This document shows positions 9,201 through 17,462 of a DNA stretch of 43,595 nucleotides, in pieces. Every line of letters begins with the position of its first letter. The stretch's first letter is position 1. Source of the stretch: Acidobacteriaceae bacterium (GTDB lineage: Bacteria > Acidobacteriota > Terriglobia > Terriglobales > Acidobacteriaceae); NCBI GenBank assembly GCA_030039035.1, contig JASHQQ010000256.1, positions 1-43,595 of the forward strand, written 5' to 3'. The position numbers were made by a program, and so were the translations under genes. A model generated the notes under the pieces. It did not search any database and was not told the DNA's origin. It saw nothing but the letters and a program-made list of their open reading frames with translations.

Positions 9201-9888
9201 CCTGCAGTGCGTCCTGGTTGGAAAAGAAGAAGCTCGGACCACCGATGGAGTTGTCGTTGTTTGTCTGACCGTCGATCTCGGAGTTGTTGGAGCGGCCGCG
9301 CTGGCCGTCGATGGAGTAATTCACGCCGTTGGTGTTGGAGAAGGCGTCCATGTGCGTCTGCACAACCCCGGGCACCACGAGCGTCGTGTTGTCGATGGCG
9401 CCGCTCACGGGGACGGTCTGCAGTTGCGAGCTGTCGATGACGACCTCGGCCTGGGCCGACTCGGTGTTTACCAGTTCCGCGGCCCCGGCTTCAACCTGGA
9501 CGGTGGTTGCGGTGCCGCTGGGCGCCAGCGTCTGGGTGCCGATCGACGTTGTATTGCCGGCGGCGACGTGCACGTTGCTGACGGTTCCGGAGCCAAAGCC
9601 GGCGGCCTGGATGGTAACCGTATAGATGCCGATGGGAACGTTGCTGATGAAGAAGTCGCCCACGCCCGTCGACTTGCCTTCCAGCATCACCTTGGTGGCG
9701 TTGTTGGTGGCGGTGACCGTGGCATTGGGAATGACTGCGCCGGTCTGGTCGGTGATGGTGCCGCCGATCGAGCCGGTGATGATGCCCTGCGCCAACGCGC
9801 TCCGGCCGGCGGGGAATGCGAGAAAGCAGATCATAGCCAGAAATGCGGCTCTCGAAATGCAGGGGAACAGTTTTCTGCTGAATCCCAT
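6256..9888 (-). CDS. Oar-like TonB-dependent receptor with N-terminal carboxypeptidase-regulatory domain
   Basis: The 1210-residue product has a signal peptide (basic RKLF, hydrophobic AAFLAMICFLAFPAG, cleavage after ALA at residue 33). A carboxypeptidase-regulatory-like beta-sandwich follows (about 35-125: GGTITDQTGAVIPNATV, then GVGDFFISNVPIGIYTV). Next are a plug-like region (GQRGRSNNSEIDGQTNND) and a very long outer-membrane barrel ending in Phe (LSAHVNF). This architecture is the hallmark of acidobacterial Oar-like receptors, which take up large substrates, commonly oligosaccharides or peptides; the ligand cannot be read from sequence. I prefer the ATG at 9888 over one 24 codons upstream because GAGGAGG lies seven bases before it and the signal peptide starts there. 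It is monocistronic, with its own terminator. Confidence 0.93.
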   Translation of the reverse strand: MGFSRKLFPCISRAAFLAMICFLAFPAGRSALAQGIITGSIGGTITDQTGAVIPNATVTATNNATKVMLEGKSTGVGDFFISNVPIGIYTVTIQAAGFGSGTVSNVHVAAGNTTSIGTQTLAPSGTATTVQVEAGAAELVNTESAQAEVVIDSSQLQTVPVSGAIDNTTLVVPGVVQTHMDAFSNTNGVNYSIDGQRGRSNNSEIDGQTNNDNSIGGPSFFFSNQDALQEVQVVTSEMGAQYGRNMGGVVNYITKQGSNSFHGSGFEYYLGSWGSSLLETQKDVQFGFCPAGQFQNCQNGTGPYAGYTVPTVPRFVENLWGGTLGGPILRNKLFFFGSTFWAHEYQAGALDTSGSNVFPDATGLKELQAAFPNNPAVAGMVAIGPYSNSQGSPAPVPGTTTQVAVTDGTTATTIEMSAVQRYLAAHVLDQEHLGRIDYDMTSKDRFYLRYAYQNNPWVPAWYLYGAATIAGGGYSAVTGITHEAGGDWTHIFTPSMTNQLRYAFQQSKIGFEGGSLPNCTFADFSDCTSTVALGSGYEGFGYGGAFPQGRDVKVNQVQDNANWIHGRHTIQFGGEFDHQDSPNFGLPNVEGSFNYQPGLSGIALKIPSGSTCKSNACQNGFSGMLQDIGLLSIAQGNTTIPYKEPDGAFYFQDDWKIRPDLTLDLGLRYEYFGQAVNLLNSESVAQQAGSNPFWNKSLPFSATTYPHINPNYRNVEPRIGFAYMPGFAPKAVVHAGFAIDVDPAFYNIFLNAAQSAPLVNANTVVCDANCIPSGGNFTYTAVQAADDKLLPTGGDPRVIPQTLVPTNFKNPMAETYTFGVQYQVAPAAVWEVRYVGSHTFSQFQSLNTNPDIATVQSAFPNYGGSYCTDTTAAGYGRPNCSYDLVDTVGNTAFDIYNSLQTSLTVRNYHNWTGQASYTYSRAISNSSEIFSTFGGGNTNAFAQDPLNPDVGERGVDGNSYPNIWGIQLTYTDPWFSKQDGILGRILGGYFLNSFYQFNGGQPFNVFQADAVTSPNVTIPSNDPTVIANVTSNFCDAGFATNFGSGGALSQCRPILDNKSAPMTSVGINVGGGVYENYVTGNVESRNSFHWLWNNKAEALALGNPFPGVGRNTLRGDSFNNLDASLGKNVKLTERVSMQFTMNVFNVFNRAYYGTPDANVEDSALYPYLGLPPSFLLNTYTGGSPGTAAGGGAYYAGFGNRNIQLSAHVNF

Positions 9889-10206
9889 CGTGTGGCCTCC
9901 TCGGAAGAAAAGCTTTTGGGCGCGCGGTGGGTGGGAAGGGACATGCGCCGTCGTTGACAACGATGCACTTGTAGAACCATTTCATAGTTCTTTCATATGA
10001 AAAGGGTTATCGGCGATTTTGGAGCGAAGGGCTACACCTTTGCGGAGGAGCGGCGGAATGCGTCAAAAGGCAACGGATGTGAGACTGAACAGCCTTACCG
10101 TAACTTCGTAACACGGTTATGTTGATTCATCCCTGGAAGAGCAAATTCGTCACAGAATTCCATTTCTTGTAGTTTTGGTGGCATTCAAAATGCTTGGATA
10201 CCGGCT
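9889..10206. promoter_or_regulatory. Upstream region of the TonB receptor with palindromic and direct repeats
   Basis: This 318-base gap is more AT-rich than its surroundings and has no gene. It holds a perfect 12-bp palindrome TTTCATATGAAA (9991-10002) about 100 bases before the receptor start. A direct copy of its half, TTTCATA, lies eleven bases away (9980-9986). Farther up is a direct repeat CGTAAC (10099-10104 and 10107-10112). These are operator-like; LytTR-type regulators bind direct repeats and one is encoded next door, but the link is inference. No definite promoter hexamers were assigned. Confidence 0.45.
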
Positions 10207-11004
10207 TCATTCCTCGCCGGCAAGATCAACCCCGATCCAGGATGAGGCAATTTGCTTCAGATTCCTCTTGTAGCTGCGCGTCACCGTAAACTCCTGCCCG
10301 CCTTTCAAACGCAGCCGGTACTCGCCGGTGGGGATGGCGCGAACCTCCTCGACCCAGGCGGAATTGATGAGCGCGGAGCGATGAATGCGGATGAACCCGT
10401 AGGGTTTGAGTTTCTCGGCCATCACCGAGATCGACTCGCGAAGGAGAAACGATCCCGATTCGCGCTGCAGCAGAACGTAATTCCCTTCCGCGGTCACGGT
10501 CACGATATCGCCAGGCGCAATGAAGAGGATGCGCCCGTGGGCCTTGATGGCGATGCGCGCCGGAGCCCGCTGCATCAGGTCCTGGATGCGGGGAAGATCC
10601 TCGAGAAGCCGGGCTGCGCGCTCGCCGGCGTTCCGTCTGCAGGCGACATCCAGCGCTTCGTGGATGCGCTCGTGGGTAAATGGCTTGAGAACGAAGTCGA
10701 CGGCGTGGCTTTTGAAGGCACTGATGGCATGCTCGTGGTAGGCCGTGACAAAGACGATGGCGGGGATGGGGCGGTCCTGCGACCGGAGGCGGTCGACAAG
10801 ATCGATGCCGGAGACTTCGGGCATGTTCACGTCGAGCAGCAAAACGTCGTAAGAATCGGCGGACAGCTTTTCGAGGGCTTCGACGGCGTCCTTGGCCGTG
10901 TCGAAGCGCTCCACATCGGGTCGCGTGGAGAGAATGTTGGCCAGGGCGATCTGGGCGAGGGGCTCGTCATCGGTAATCAGCACGCGCATATTGGCCGCTC
11001 CCAC
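10207..11004 (-). CDS. LytTR-family response regulator
   Basis: A 265-residue two-domain regulator. The receiver domain (about 6-125) has the acidic pocket TDDEP, phospho-acceptor Asp58 in LLLDVNMP, FVTAYHEHA and the conserved Lys in VLKPF. The LytTR DNA-binding domain (about 155-260) has IKAHGRILFI, a hinge VTAEGNYVLL, IHRSALIN and the terminal VTRSYKRNLK. The start is GTG with GAGGAG about seven bases upstream; the ATG five codons inside lacks such a site. It overlaps the end of the histidine kinase gene by 38 bases, so the two are translationally coupled and form one signalling pair. Targets are unknown; the receptor gene downstream and the divergent cytochrome-like operon are the nearest candidates. 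Confidence 0.92.
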   Translation of the reverse strand: MGAANMRVLITDDEPLAQIALANILSTRPDVERFDTAKDAVEALEKLSADSYDVLLLDVNMPEVSGIDLVDRLRSQDRPIPAIVFVTAYHEHAISAFKSHAVDFVLKPFTHERIHEALDVACRRNAGERAARLLEDLPRIQDLMQRAPARIAIKAHGRILFIAPGDIVTVTAEGNYVLLQRESGSFLLRESISVMAEKLKPYGFIRIHRSALINSAWVEEVRAIPTGEYRLRLKGGQEFTVTRSYKRNLKQIASSWIGVDLAGEE

Positions 11005-12133
11005 GCTTCATCTCCTCGCTTTCGCCGACGGCGGCGCCGGCCGGGATTTTCGACTCCAGATTCGGCAGGACCAACACGGCGGCCGCGACCTGATCTCCAT
11101 CGATGGAAAAAGAGACAGTCGCCTCATCGGCGTAGAAGTATCTTAGCCTCGCGCGCGTGTTGCGCAAGCCCACGCCGCCGCCGCCCAAGGGCCTGATGCC
11201 GCCCACGCTGTTGCGGACGCTCAATTCCAGGCCGTGGTCCAGCGGCTGCGCGGAGATATCGATCCAGCCCTTGTCGCGGGAGGACGCGATCCCGTGGCGG
11301 ACGGCGTTTTCGACGAGCGGCTGAAGGATGAGCTGCGGCACCAGGCAACGCAGCGAGCCGGGGTGGATCGAGGTTGTGACCCTGAGACGGGAGCCGAAGC
11401 GCATCTGCTCGATGTCGAGGTATTCGCGGGCGAACTTGAGCTCGTCCTCGAGCGGAATCAGGTCGGAGCCGCTGTATTCAAGCGCGTTGCGCAGGAGATT
11501 GGAGAGCTTGACGATCATGGCCTGCGCGCTCTTGCGGTCGCTGTCGATCAGCGTCGAGATTCCGTGCAGGGTGTTGAAGAGAAAGTGAGGGTGAAGCTGC
11601 ATCTTGAGCATCTGCAGCTCGCTGGCGGCCAGCGCCTCCTGTATCTTCGAGCGGTCGAGCTCCTGCTTGCGCACCCACTCCAGGTAGTTGTAGGCGTGGG
11701 CGGCAATCACGATCGTGACGTAGATGTAGAAGAGGTCGGCGAAGCTGTCGCGGATGAGCACCAGCGGGCTGCTGGTTCCGCGAGCCACAAAATGCTGCAA
11801 GGACGCGCTCCACGGCGGGCAAATGAGCCAGCGCAGTTCGGCGCAGATGAGCATGAACGGAGCCGCGCCGATGACGTAGGCGAGCAGGGAGCGCCAGCGG
11901 CTCCCCCGGCCGAAGGAAAAATGGGCGACGATGAAGAAGATGGGCGGCGTGAGGAGCGCGTAGGCGAGGCCGCGGGCCTCGGCGACGATCAACATGTCCT
12001 TGAAAGTCGACTGAATGTTCGCCGATTTGTCGAAGACAAGGTAGTTCCAGCCGGTTAGCAGGGACAAAGCCGACCAGATCGCAATGGAGATAAGGTATGC
12101 CCGAAGGATGCGGGCTGTCCTGCTTGTTTCCAT
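10967..12133 (-). CDS. LytS/YehU-type sensor histidine kinase
   Basis: A 388-residue membrane kinase. Roughly four hydrophobic segments occupy residues 10-150, with no recognised extracellular sensor domain. A short coiled linker precedes the His_kinase block LKMQLHPHFLFNTLHGIS, whose conserved His is about residue 183. A GHKL ATPase domain follows, with the N-box PLVENAVRHGI and G-box GGGGVGLRNTRARLRYF. The ATG at 12133 gives the complete membrane domain; the much longer open frame extending upstream on this strand runs antisense to the divergent operon and is not coding. It is coupled by overlap to the LytTR regulator. The small membrane domain suggests sensing of an envelope or small-molecule cue, not a large periplasmic ligand. 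Confidence 0.92.
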   Translation of the reverse strand: METSRTARILRAYLISIAIWSALSLLTGWNYLVFDKSANIQSTFKDMLIVAEARGLAYALLTPPIFFIVAHFSFGRGSRWRSLLAYVIGAAPFMLICAELRWLICPPWSASLQHFVARGTSSPLVLIRDSFADLFYIYVTIVIAAHAYNYLEWVRKQELDRSKIQEALAASELQMLKMQLHPHFLFNTLHGISTLIDSDRKSAQAMIVKLSNLLRNALEYSGSDLIPLEDELKFAREYLDIEQMRFGSRLRVTTSIHPGSLRCLVPQLILQPLVENAVRHGIASSRDKGWIDISAQPLDHGLELSVRNSVGGIRPLGGGGVGLRNTRARLRYFYADEATVSFSIDGDQVAAAVLVLPNLESKIPAGAAVGESEEMKRGSGQYARADYR

Positions 12134-12403
12134 GAGTCGGAATTCTACACCGGGGGCGGCGAATCGGCATTCAACCGCGGCGATGGCGGCCAAGGAGTCA
12201 TGGCAGAGGGCAGAAGTGCCAACATCCGGCAGATGGCTATGGACAACCGCATTTGCAAAGTGAAACACTTGTTCCGACAGGAAAGGCGATGCAGGGACCG
12301 GGCTTCCCGTGCGGCCCGTCGGATCGGAACGCCGGAAACAAGAGAACGCGCGGTTGATCCCGGTTCCGGAAAGTGGCGAGACAGGCTGAGGAGCGGTTTC
12401 CAA
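12134..12403. promoter_or_regulatory. Divergent promoter region between the kinase gene and the cytochrome-like operon
   Basis: These 270 bases separate the minus-strand LytS gene from the plus-strand four-gene operon and must carry both promoters. No convincing hexamers or operators were identified. A plus-strand open frame runs through part of it but has an Arg-rich, non-protein-like composition, so I treat it as leader. Confidence 0.45.
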
Positions 12404-15400
12404 TTGGCAATCGATCGTCCTCAATTCGGGGTTCGCAGGATCCATAATCGACAACGAGCTGCCACTTACGCCTTCGCAGCCGCAGCGATCGGCGCGCTGC
12501 TGTCCGCGGTGTCCGGATGCCATCACCACTCGCCGAGCGTAACCGCGGCCGGCCAACACCTCGACTTCAACCAGGACGTCCAGCCGATCCTGGCGCGGAA
12601 CTGCTTCAGTTGCCACGGGCCGGATCCGGAGATGCGCAAGGCCGGATTGCGGCTCGATCTGGGAGAGGCGGCCTTTCGCAAGAGGCCCGGGCATCCGGAT
12701 GCGATTGTTCCCGGCCATCCCGAGAAAAGCGAACTGATCAAGCGCATCGAGTCGAAGGATCCGCACTACCTGATGCCGCAGTCGACACAGGGCGACGCCA
12801 AGCCCATGAAGCCGGAAGAGATTGCGGTGCTGAAGGAATGGGTCCGTGAGGGCGGGATCTACCGGCCGCACTGGGCGTTCGAAAAGCCGGCTCGACCCGC
12901 CGTGCCGGTCGTGGCGAACCGCGCGGAATGGGCGAAGAATCCGATCGACGCGTTCGTTCTGGCGAGAATGCGGAAAGAGGGTCTGGATCCATCGCCGGAA
13001 GCGGACAAGGCGATGTTGATCCGGCGCGTGACGCTGGATCTGACCGGGCTGTTGCCGACTCCGGCAGAGGTGAAAACGTTTGTCAACGACAAGTCGCCCG
13101 ATGCCTATGAGCACCTGGTTGACGGGCTGCTGGCAAGGCCGGCTTTTGGCGAGCAACGGGCGCGTTATTGGCTCGACTACGCCCGCTACTCCGATACCTA
13201 TGGGCTGCACTACGACAACAGCAAGGACATCTGGCCCTATCGCGACTACGTGATTCGCTCGTTCAACGCGAACAAGCCGTTCGACCGATTCGCCATGGAG
13301 CAGATCGCCGGCGACCTGATGCCGGCGAAGAATCTCGATCCGCTGATCGCCAGCGGCTACGTACGGCTGGGCGTGAGCAGCAACGAGGGCGGCACGATTC
13401 CCGAGGAGCTGCGCGTGAACATTGCGCGTGAGCGCACGGAGGCTTTCGGCGCGACATTCATGGGCCTGACCGTGGGTTGCGCGGTGTGCCACGACCACAA
13501 GTTCGACCCGACGACGCAGAAGGATTTCTATTCGCTGAGCGCGTTCTTCAGCAATATCGACGAGAAACCCTTCAACGACGACCGGCCGGTATGGGCGCCG
13601 GTGGTGAGGATTCCCAGGCCGCGGGATGCCGAAGCTTACGATCGCATTTACGAGAAGCGTTCGGAGCTGACGAGCGAGCTGCGGGCGATGCGCCTCGACG
13701 AGCGCGATCTGGTGCAGAAATGGCTGGCGTCGAAGCAGGACCTTCCGTTGCCCGTCTCGACCGACAAGCTCGTCCTTCGCCTGCGGCTGGACGAAGGCCA
13801 GGGCGAGGTGCTCAAGAACAGCGCGCCGAACGCGAATCCCGCGAGTTTTGCCACGCAGGAGCTGAAGCCGGAGTGGGGCGAGACGACGTGGCTGTGGCCG
13901 GACTTCCGCATGCAGACCAGTACACGCGTGCGGTTCGGCCAGATGGGCGACTTCGACTCGCACCAGGCGTTCTCGGCCGGCGGGTGGATCATGCTGCGCT
14001 CGGCGCCGAATTTCAGCGTCGACGACAAATCCGGCGCACTGATCTCGAAGATGGACACGACGGCGCACAATCGCGGCTGGGATCTGGCGATGGAGAAGGG
14101 GCAGATCACCGTCGACCTGGTGAACGAAGAACCCAAAGACGGGCCGAAGCCGAACAGGAAAGAAAAAGAGGTCGAGGCCAAGGAGCCTTTCGATTATCCG
14201 ACACCGCAGGACTTGACGAAGAAGGATCTTTCGGCGAACAAGCCTCCGGAGAAGAAGGAGAAGCCAAAGAAGAAAGAAGCGCCGAAGCCGAAGGTCGCTG
14301 AAAAGACCAAGCCGGCGGAGCCACAGGATACGACGCCGGTGGTCGCGATCAAAGTGGCATCGGTGGTTCCTCTGCCGCTCGACGGCAAATGGAAGCACGT
14401 CTTTTTCACCTATGACGGATCGGGCAAGGCGTCGGGCGTGAAGATCTATCTCGATGGGCGGCCCGTGGCGACGAAGATCATTGCCGATTCGCTGGGCAGT
14501 GCGACCATGCGCACACAAGCGCCGATGCAGCTCGGATGGCGTTATCCGGAAGCGAATCCGGCGAAGGAGACGCGCTACCAGGATGTGCGGCTCTATGCGC
14601 GCGCGCTGAAGGAGGACGAAGTCAACCGGCTTCCTTTCGAGGATTACGTCGCAGAGCTCGCGTCAAAGCCGACAAGCGACTGGAACGAGGACCAGTGGCA
14701 CGCGGCAAGCGAGTTCTACCTGAACACGGTGGACAAGAGGTTCATGGCGATCGAGCGGGAGCGGGATGCGCTGAATCCCGAACTGGACAAGCTCTCCGAG
14801 GGCGGCGACCTGACGCAGGTCTCGTGGGAGCGGCCCCAGATTGCCTACGCGCATGTGTTGACGCGCGGCGTGTATACCGCTCGCACGGAGCGCGTGGAGG
14901 CCAACACGCCTCATTTCTTGCCGCCGCTGCCGCCGGGCATGCCGCACAACCGGCTGGCGCTGGCCAAGTGGACCGTGAGCCCGGAGAATCCGCTGACCGC
15001 GCGGGTCACGGTGAACCGCATGTGGTATGAGCTCTTCGGCACGGGCATTGTCGAAACGACCGAAGACTTCGGCATTATGGGTGCCCGGCCATCGCATCCC
15101 GAGTTGCTTGACTGGCTGGCGGTCGAGTTTCGCGAGAGCGGATGGAATGTGAAGCACATGTACAAGCTGATGGTGATGTCGGAGACGTACAGGCAGTCTG
15201 CAAAGTCGACGCCCGAACAGCTCGCCAAAGATGCGAAGAACATCTATCTCTCGCATGGGCCGCGTTTCCGCATGGATGCGGAGATGCTGCGTGACATTGC
15301 GCTGCAGTCCGGGGGATTGCTGGTGAACAAGATCGGCGGACCGAGCGTGAAGCCGTATCAGCCGCCGAACGTGTGGGAGCAGGTGAGCTACCCGTCGAGC

Positions 15401-15895
15401 GACACGTTGATCTACGTGCAGCAGCACGGCGACGCGCTGTACCGCCGAAGCATGTACAGCTACTGGAAACGAATGGCGACTCTGCCCGATATGGACGCGT
15501 TCGACGCGCCCATGCGCGACGCTGTGTGCACGCGCAGGCAGCGCACCGATACTCCGCTGCAGGCGCTGGTGACCATGAACGATGTGCAGTGGGTCGAGGC
15601 GGCGCGGGCGCTGGCGCAGCGGGTGATTCTGCACGGCGGGACGAAGCCGGAGGAACGCATCGATCTGATGAGCGAGATTCTGCTGGCGCACGATCCGCCT
15701 TCAGGGATGGAGGCGGTGCTGAAGGATTCGCTCGACGAGATGAAGCAGCATTACGCGAACGATCCGAAAGACGCGGAAAAGCTGGTCGACGTGGGTGAGA
15801 GCCGACGCGATGCGGCGATTCCCTCGCCGGAGCTGGCCGCGTGGACGATGGTGGCAAGCGAGATGCTGAACCTGGACGAGACGGTAACGAAGTAG
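12404..15895 (+). CDS. PSC1-DUF1549-DUF1553 (planctomycete-type cytochrome) lipoprotein
   Basis: About 1163 residues. After a hydrophobic stretch with a lipobox-like VSGC comes a PSC1 cytochrome-like domain with CFSCH at residues 67-71, then DUF1549/PSCyt2 (including a second CAVCH at 359-363 in [12 protein letters not shown]). A LamG/concanavalin-like domain follows (about 490-780), interrupted by a Lys/Glu/Pro-rich linker (about 584-643), then DUF1553/PSD1 ([24 protein letters not shown] to the end). Proteins of this type are exported and thought to take part in polysaccharide or sulfated-glycan utilisation; the function is not established. I chose TTG at 12404 because GAGGAG lies ten bases before it and it gives a compact lipoprotein signal. 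ATGs at 12200 and 12239 would add an implausible Arg-rich extension. Confidence 0.85.
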   Translation: MAIDRPQFGVRRIHNRQRAATYAFAAAAIGALLSAVSGCHHHSPSVTAAGQHLDFNQDVQPILARNCFSCHGPDPEMRKAGLRLDLGEAAFRKRPGHPDAIVPGHPEKSELIKRIESKDPHYLMPQSTQGDAKPMKPEEIAVLKEWVREGGIYRPHWAFEKPARPAVPVVANRAEWAKNPIDAFVLARMRKEGLDPSPEADKAMLIRRVTLDLTGLLPTPAEVKTFVNDKSPDAYEHLVDGLLARPAFGEQRARYWLDYARYSDTYGLHYDNSKDIWPYRDYVIRSFNANKPFDRFAMEQIAGDLMPAKNLDPLIASGYVRLGVSSNEGGTIPEELRVNIARERTEAFGATFMGLTVGCAVCHDHKFDPTTQKDFYSLSAFFSNIDEKPFNDDRPVWAPVVRIPRPRDAEAYDRIYEKRSELTSELRAMRLDERDLVQKWLASKQDLPLPVSTDKLVLRLRLDEGQGEVLKNSAPNANPASFATQELKPEWGETTWLWPDFRMQTSTRVRFGQMGDFDSHQAFSAGGWIMLRSAPNFSVDDKSGALISKMDTTAHNRGWDLAMEKGQITVDLVNEEPKDGPKPNRKEKEVEAKEPFDYPTPQDLTKKDLSANKPPEKKEKPKKKEAPKPKVAEKTKPAEPQDTTPVVAIKVASVVPLPLDGKWKHVFFTYDGSGKASGVKIYLDGRPVATKIIADSLGSATMRTQAPMQLGWRYPEANPAKETRYQDVRLYARALKEDEVNRLPFEDYVAELASKPTSDWNEDQWHAASEFYLNTVDKRFMAIERERDALNPELDKLSEGGDLTQVSWERPQIAYAHVLTRGVYTARTERVEANTPHFLPPLPPGMPHNRLALAKWTVSPENPLTARVTVNRMWYELFGTGIVETTEDFGIMGARPSHPELLDWLAVEFRESGWNVKHMYKLMVMSETYRQSAKSTPEQLAKDAKNIYLSHGPRFRMDAEMLRDIALQSGGLLVNKIGGPSVKPYQPPNVWEQVSYPSSDTLIYVQQHGDALYRRSMYSYWKRMATLPDMDAFDAPMRDAVCTRRQRTDTPLQALVTMNDVQWVEAARALAQRVILHGGTKPEERIDLMSEILLAHDPPSGMEAVLKDSLDEMKQHYANDPKDAEKLVDVGESRRDAAIPSPELAAWTMVASEMLNLDETVTK

Positions 15896-15908
15896 TTGAG
15901 GTGGGCTT

Positions 15909-17462
15909 ATGAAGCAGCATCCGCTGTGTACGGATTGCGAGCGGGAAGCGGAAGTGATGCATCTGCCCATTCCCGAAGGATTGAAGCGGGAGTGGGCGGC
16001 GATCGAGACGCGGCGGCGATTCCTGGGCCGATCGGGCAAGGTGCTGGGGTGGGCGGCGCTGGCGAGCCTGTTCGGCGAAAGCTTGCTGAGCGGTGACGCG
16101 CGCGCGGCGAATGCGGCCGCGAAATCCGGCGCTGCGGGCGGGCGCGACTTCCTGCTGCCGAACTTTGCGCCCAAGGCCAAGCGCGCCATCTATCTGTTCA
16201 TGTCGGGCGGGCCGCCGCAGATCGATCTGCTCGACTACAAGCCGAATCTCGCCGCGCTTTTCGACAAGGACCTTCCCGACAGCGTGCGTGGCAGCCAGCA
16301 GTTGACGGGCATGACGGCCGGACAGGCGCACTTCCCCATCGCGCCGTCGCACTGGCCCTTCCGGCAACACGGCGAAACGGGAACGTGGATCAGCGATCTG
16401 CTGCCTTACACGGCGAAGATGGCCGACGACCTGACGATTATCAAAACGACCAATACCGACGCGATCAATCACGAGCCGGCGATCATGCTGATGAACACCG
16501 GCAACATGAACGCGGGCAAGCCGTGCATGGGCTCGTGGCTTTCGTATGGGCTGGGCAGCATGAACGACAATCTGCCCACGTTCATCGTGTTGCAGACGAA
16601 GATGAATCAGAAGGAGAACAACCAGCCGGTTTCGTCGCGGCTGTGGAGCAGCGGGTTCTTATCGTCGGAGTACGCCGGCGTGGGACTGCGGTCGGGCGGC
16701 GATCCTGTGCTCTTTCTCACCGATCCTGACGGCGTGGATCGTGAGACGCGGCGCAAGATGCTCGATGCCGTCGAAGCGATCAACCGGCAGACCCTCGATG
16801 AGCTGGGCGATCCGGAGACCAATTCGCGCATTGCGCAGTACGAGATGGCGTACAGGATGCAAGCCTCGGTGCCGGAGTTGATCGACCTGAGCAAGGAGCC
16901 GCAGTCGACGTGGGATTTGTACGGGCCTGATGCGAAAGAGCCGGGCACATTCGCCTACAACTGCCTGCTGGCGCGGCGCATGGCCGAGCGCGGCGTGCGC
17001 TTTACGCAGGTTTACAAACGCGGGTGGGACGTGCACGACAACGTGACCGGCATGTTGCCGATACTTTGCCAGGAGACGGACCGCCCCTGCTACGCGTTGG
17101 TGACGGATCTGAAGCGGCGCGGACTGCTCGACGACACGCTGGTGATCTGGGCGGGCGAGTTCGGGCGCACGGTGTACAGCCAGGGCGGGCTGTCGCAGCA
17201 GAACTACGGGCGCGATCATCATCCGCGGTGCTTTACCACGTGGATGACGGGCGGCGGCGTGCGACCGGGGACCACCTACGGCGAGACCGACGAGTACAGC
17301 TACAACGTGGCGAAGGATCCGGTGCACGTGCGCGATTTCAATGCGACCATCCTGCACTGCCTGGGCATCGACCATAACAAGCTGACGTACAAGTTCCAGG
17401 GGCTCGATCAAAAGCTGACCGGGCCGGTGCCGGCAAGCGTGGTGCAGGGATTGCTGGCGTGA
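15909..17462 (+). CDS. DUF1501 Tat-exported protein (sulfatase-like fold)
   Basis: A 517-residue protein. An N-terminal CTDC pair (residues 7-10) precedes a twin-arginine signal (TRRRFLGRSG at about 34-43, hydrophobic core VLGWAALASLFG, and ARAANA), so it is probably exported folded through Tat. The mature region is DUF1501: KAKRAIYLFMSGGPPQIDLLDYKP at the start, then VIWAGEFGRTVYSQG and GRDHHPRCFTTWMTGGGVRPG, which are the metal-site-like blocks of this alkaline-phosphatase/sulfatase-superfamily group. DUF1501 genes nearly always sit beside PSD1 genes, as here (13 bases after the preceding stop), implying a joint task. The substrate is unknown. The ATG has GAGGTG upstream. The last bases overlap the next gene (GTGA). 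Confidence 0.9.
   Translation: MKQHPLCTDCEREAEVMHLPIPEGLKREWAAIETRRRFLGRSGKVLGWAALASLFGESLLSGDARAANAAAKSGAAGGRDFLLPNFAPKAKRAIYLFMSGGPPQIDLLDYKPNLAALFDKDLPDSVRGSQQLTGMTAGQAHFPIAPSHWPFRQHGETGTWISDLLPYTAKMADDLTIIKTTNTDAINHEPAIMLMNTGNMNAGKPCMGSWLSYGLGSMNDNLPTFIVLQTKMNQKENNQPVSSRLWSSGFLSSEYAGVGLRSGGDPVLFLTDPDGVDRETRRKMLDAVEAINRQTLDELGDPETNSRIAQYEMAYRMQASVPELIDLSKEPQSTWDLYGPDAKEPGTFAYNCLLARRMAERGVRFTQVYKRGWDVHDNVTGMLPILCQETDRPCYALVTDLKRRGLLDDTLVIWAGEFGRTVYSQGGLSQQNYGRDHHPRCFTTWMTGGGVRPGTTYGETDEYSYNVAKDPVHVRDFNATILHCLGIDHNKLTYKFQGLDQKLTGPVPASVVQGLLA

Noticed and set aside
12134..14518. Minus-strand extension of the LytS kinase frame, up to 1183 codons in total
   Set aside because: The conserved kinase begins at the ATG at 12133; the extension is antisense to the DUF1549/DUF1553 gene and consists of Arg/His-rich chance sequence.
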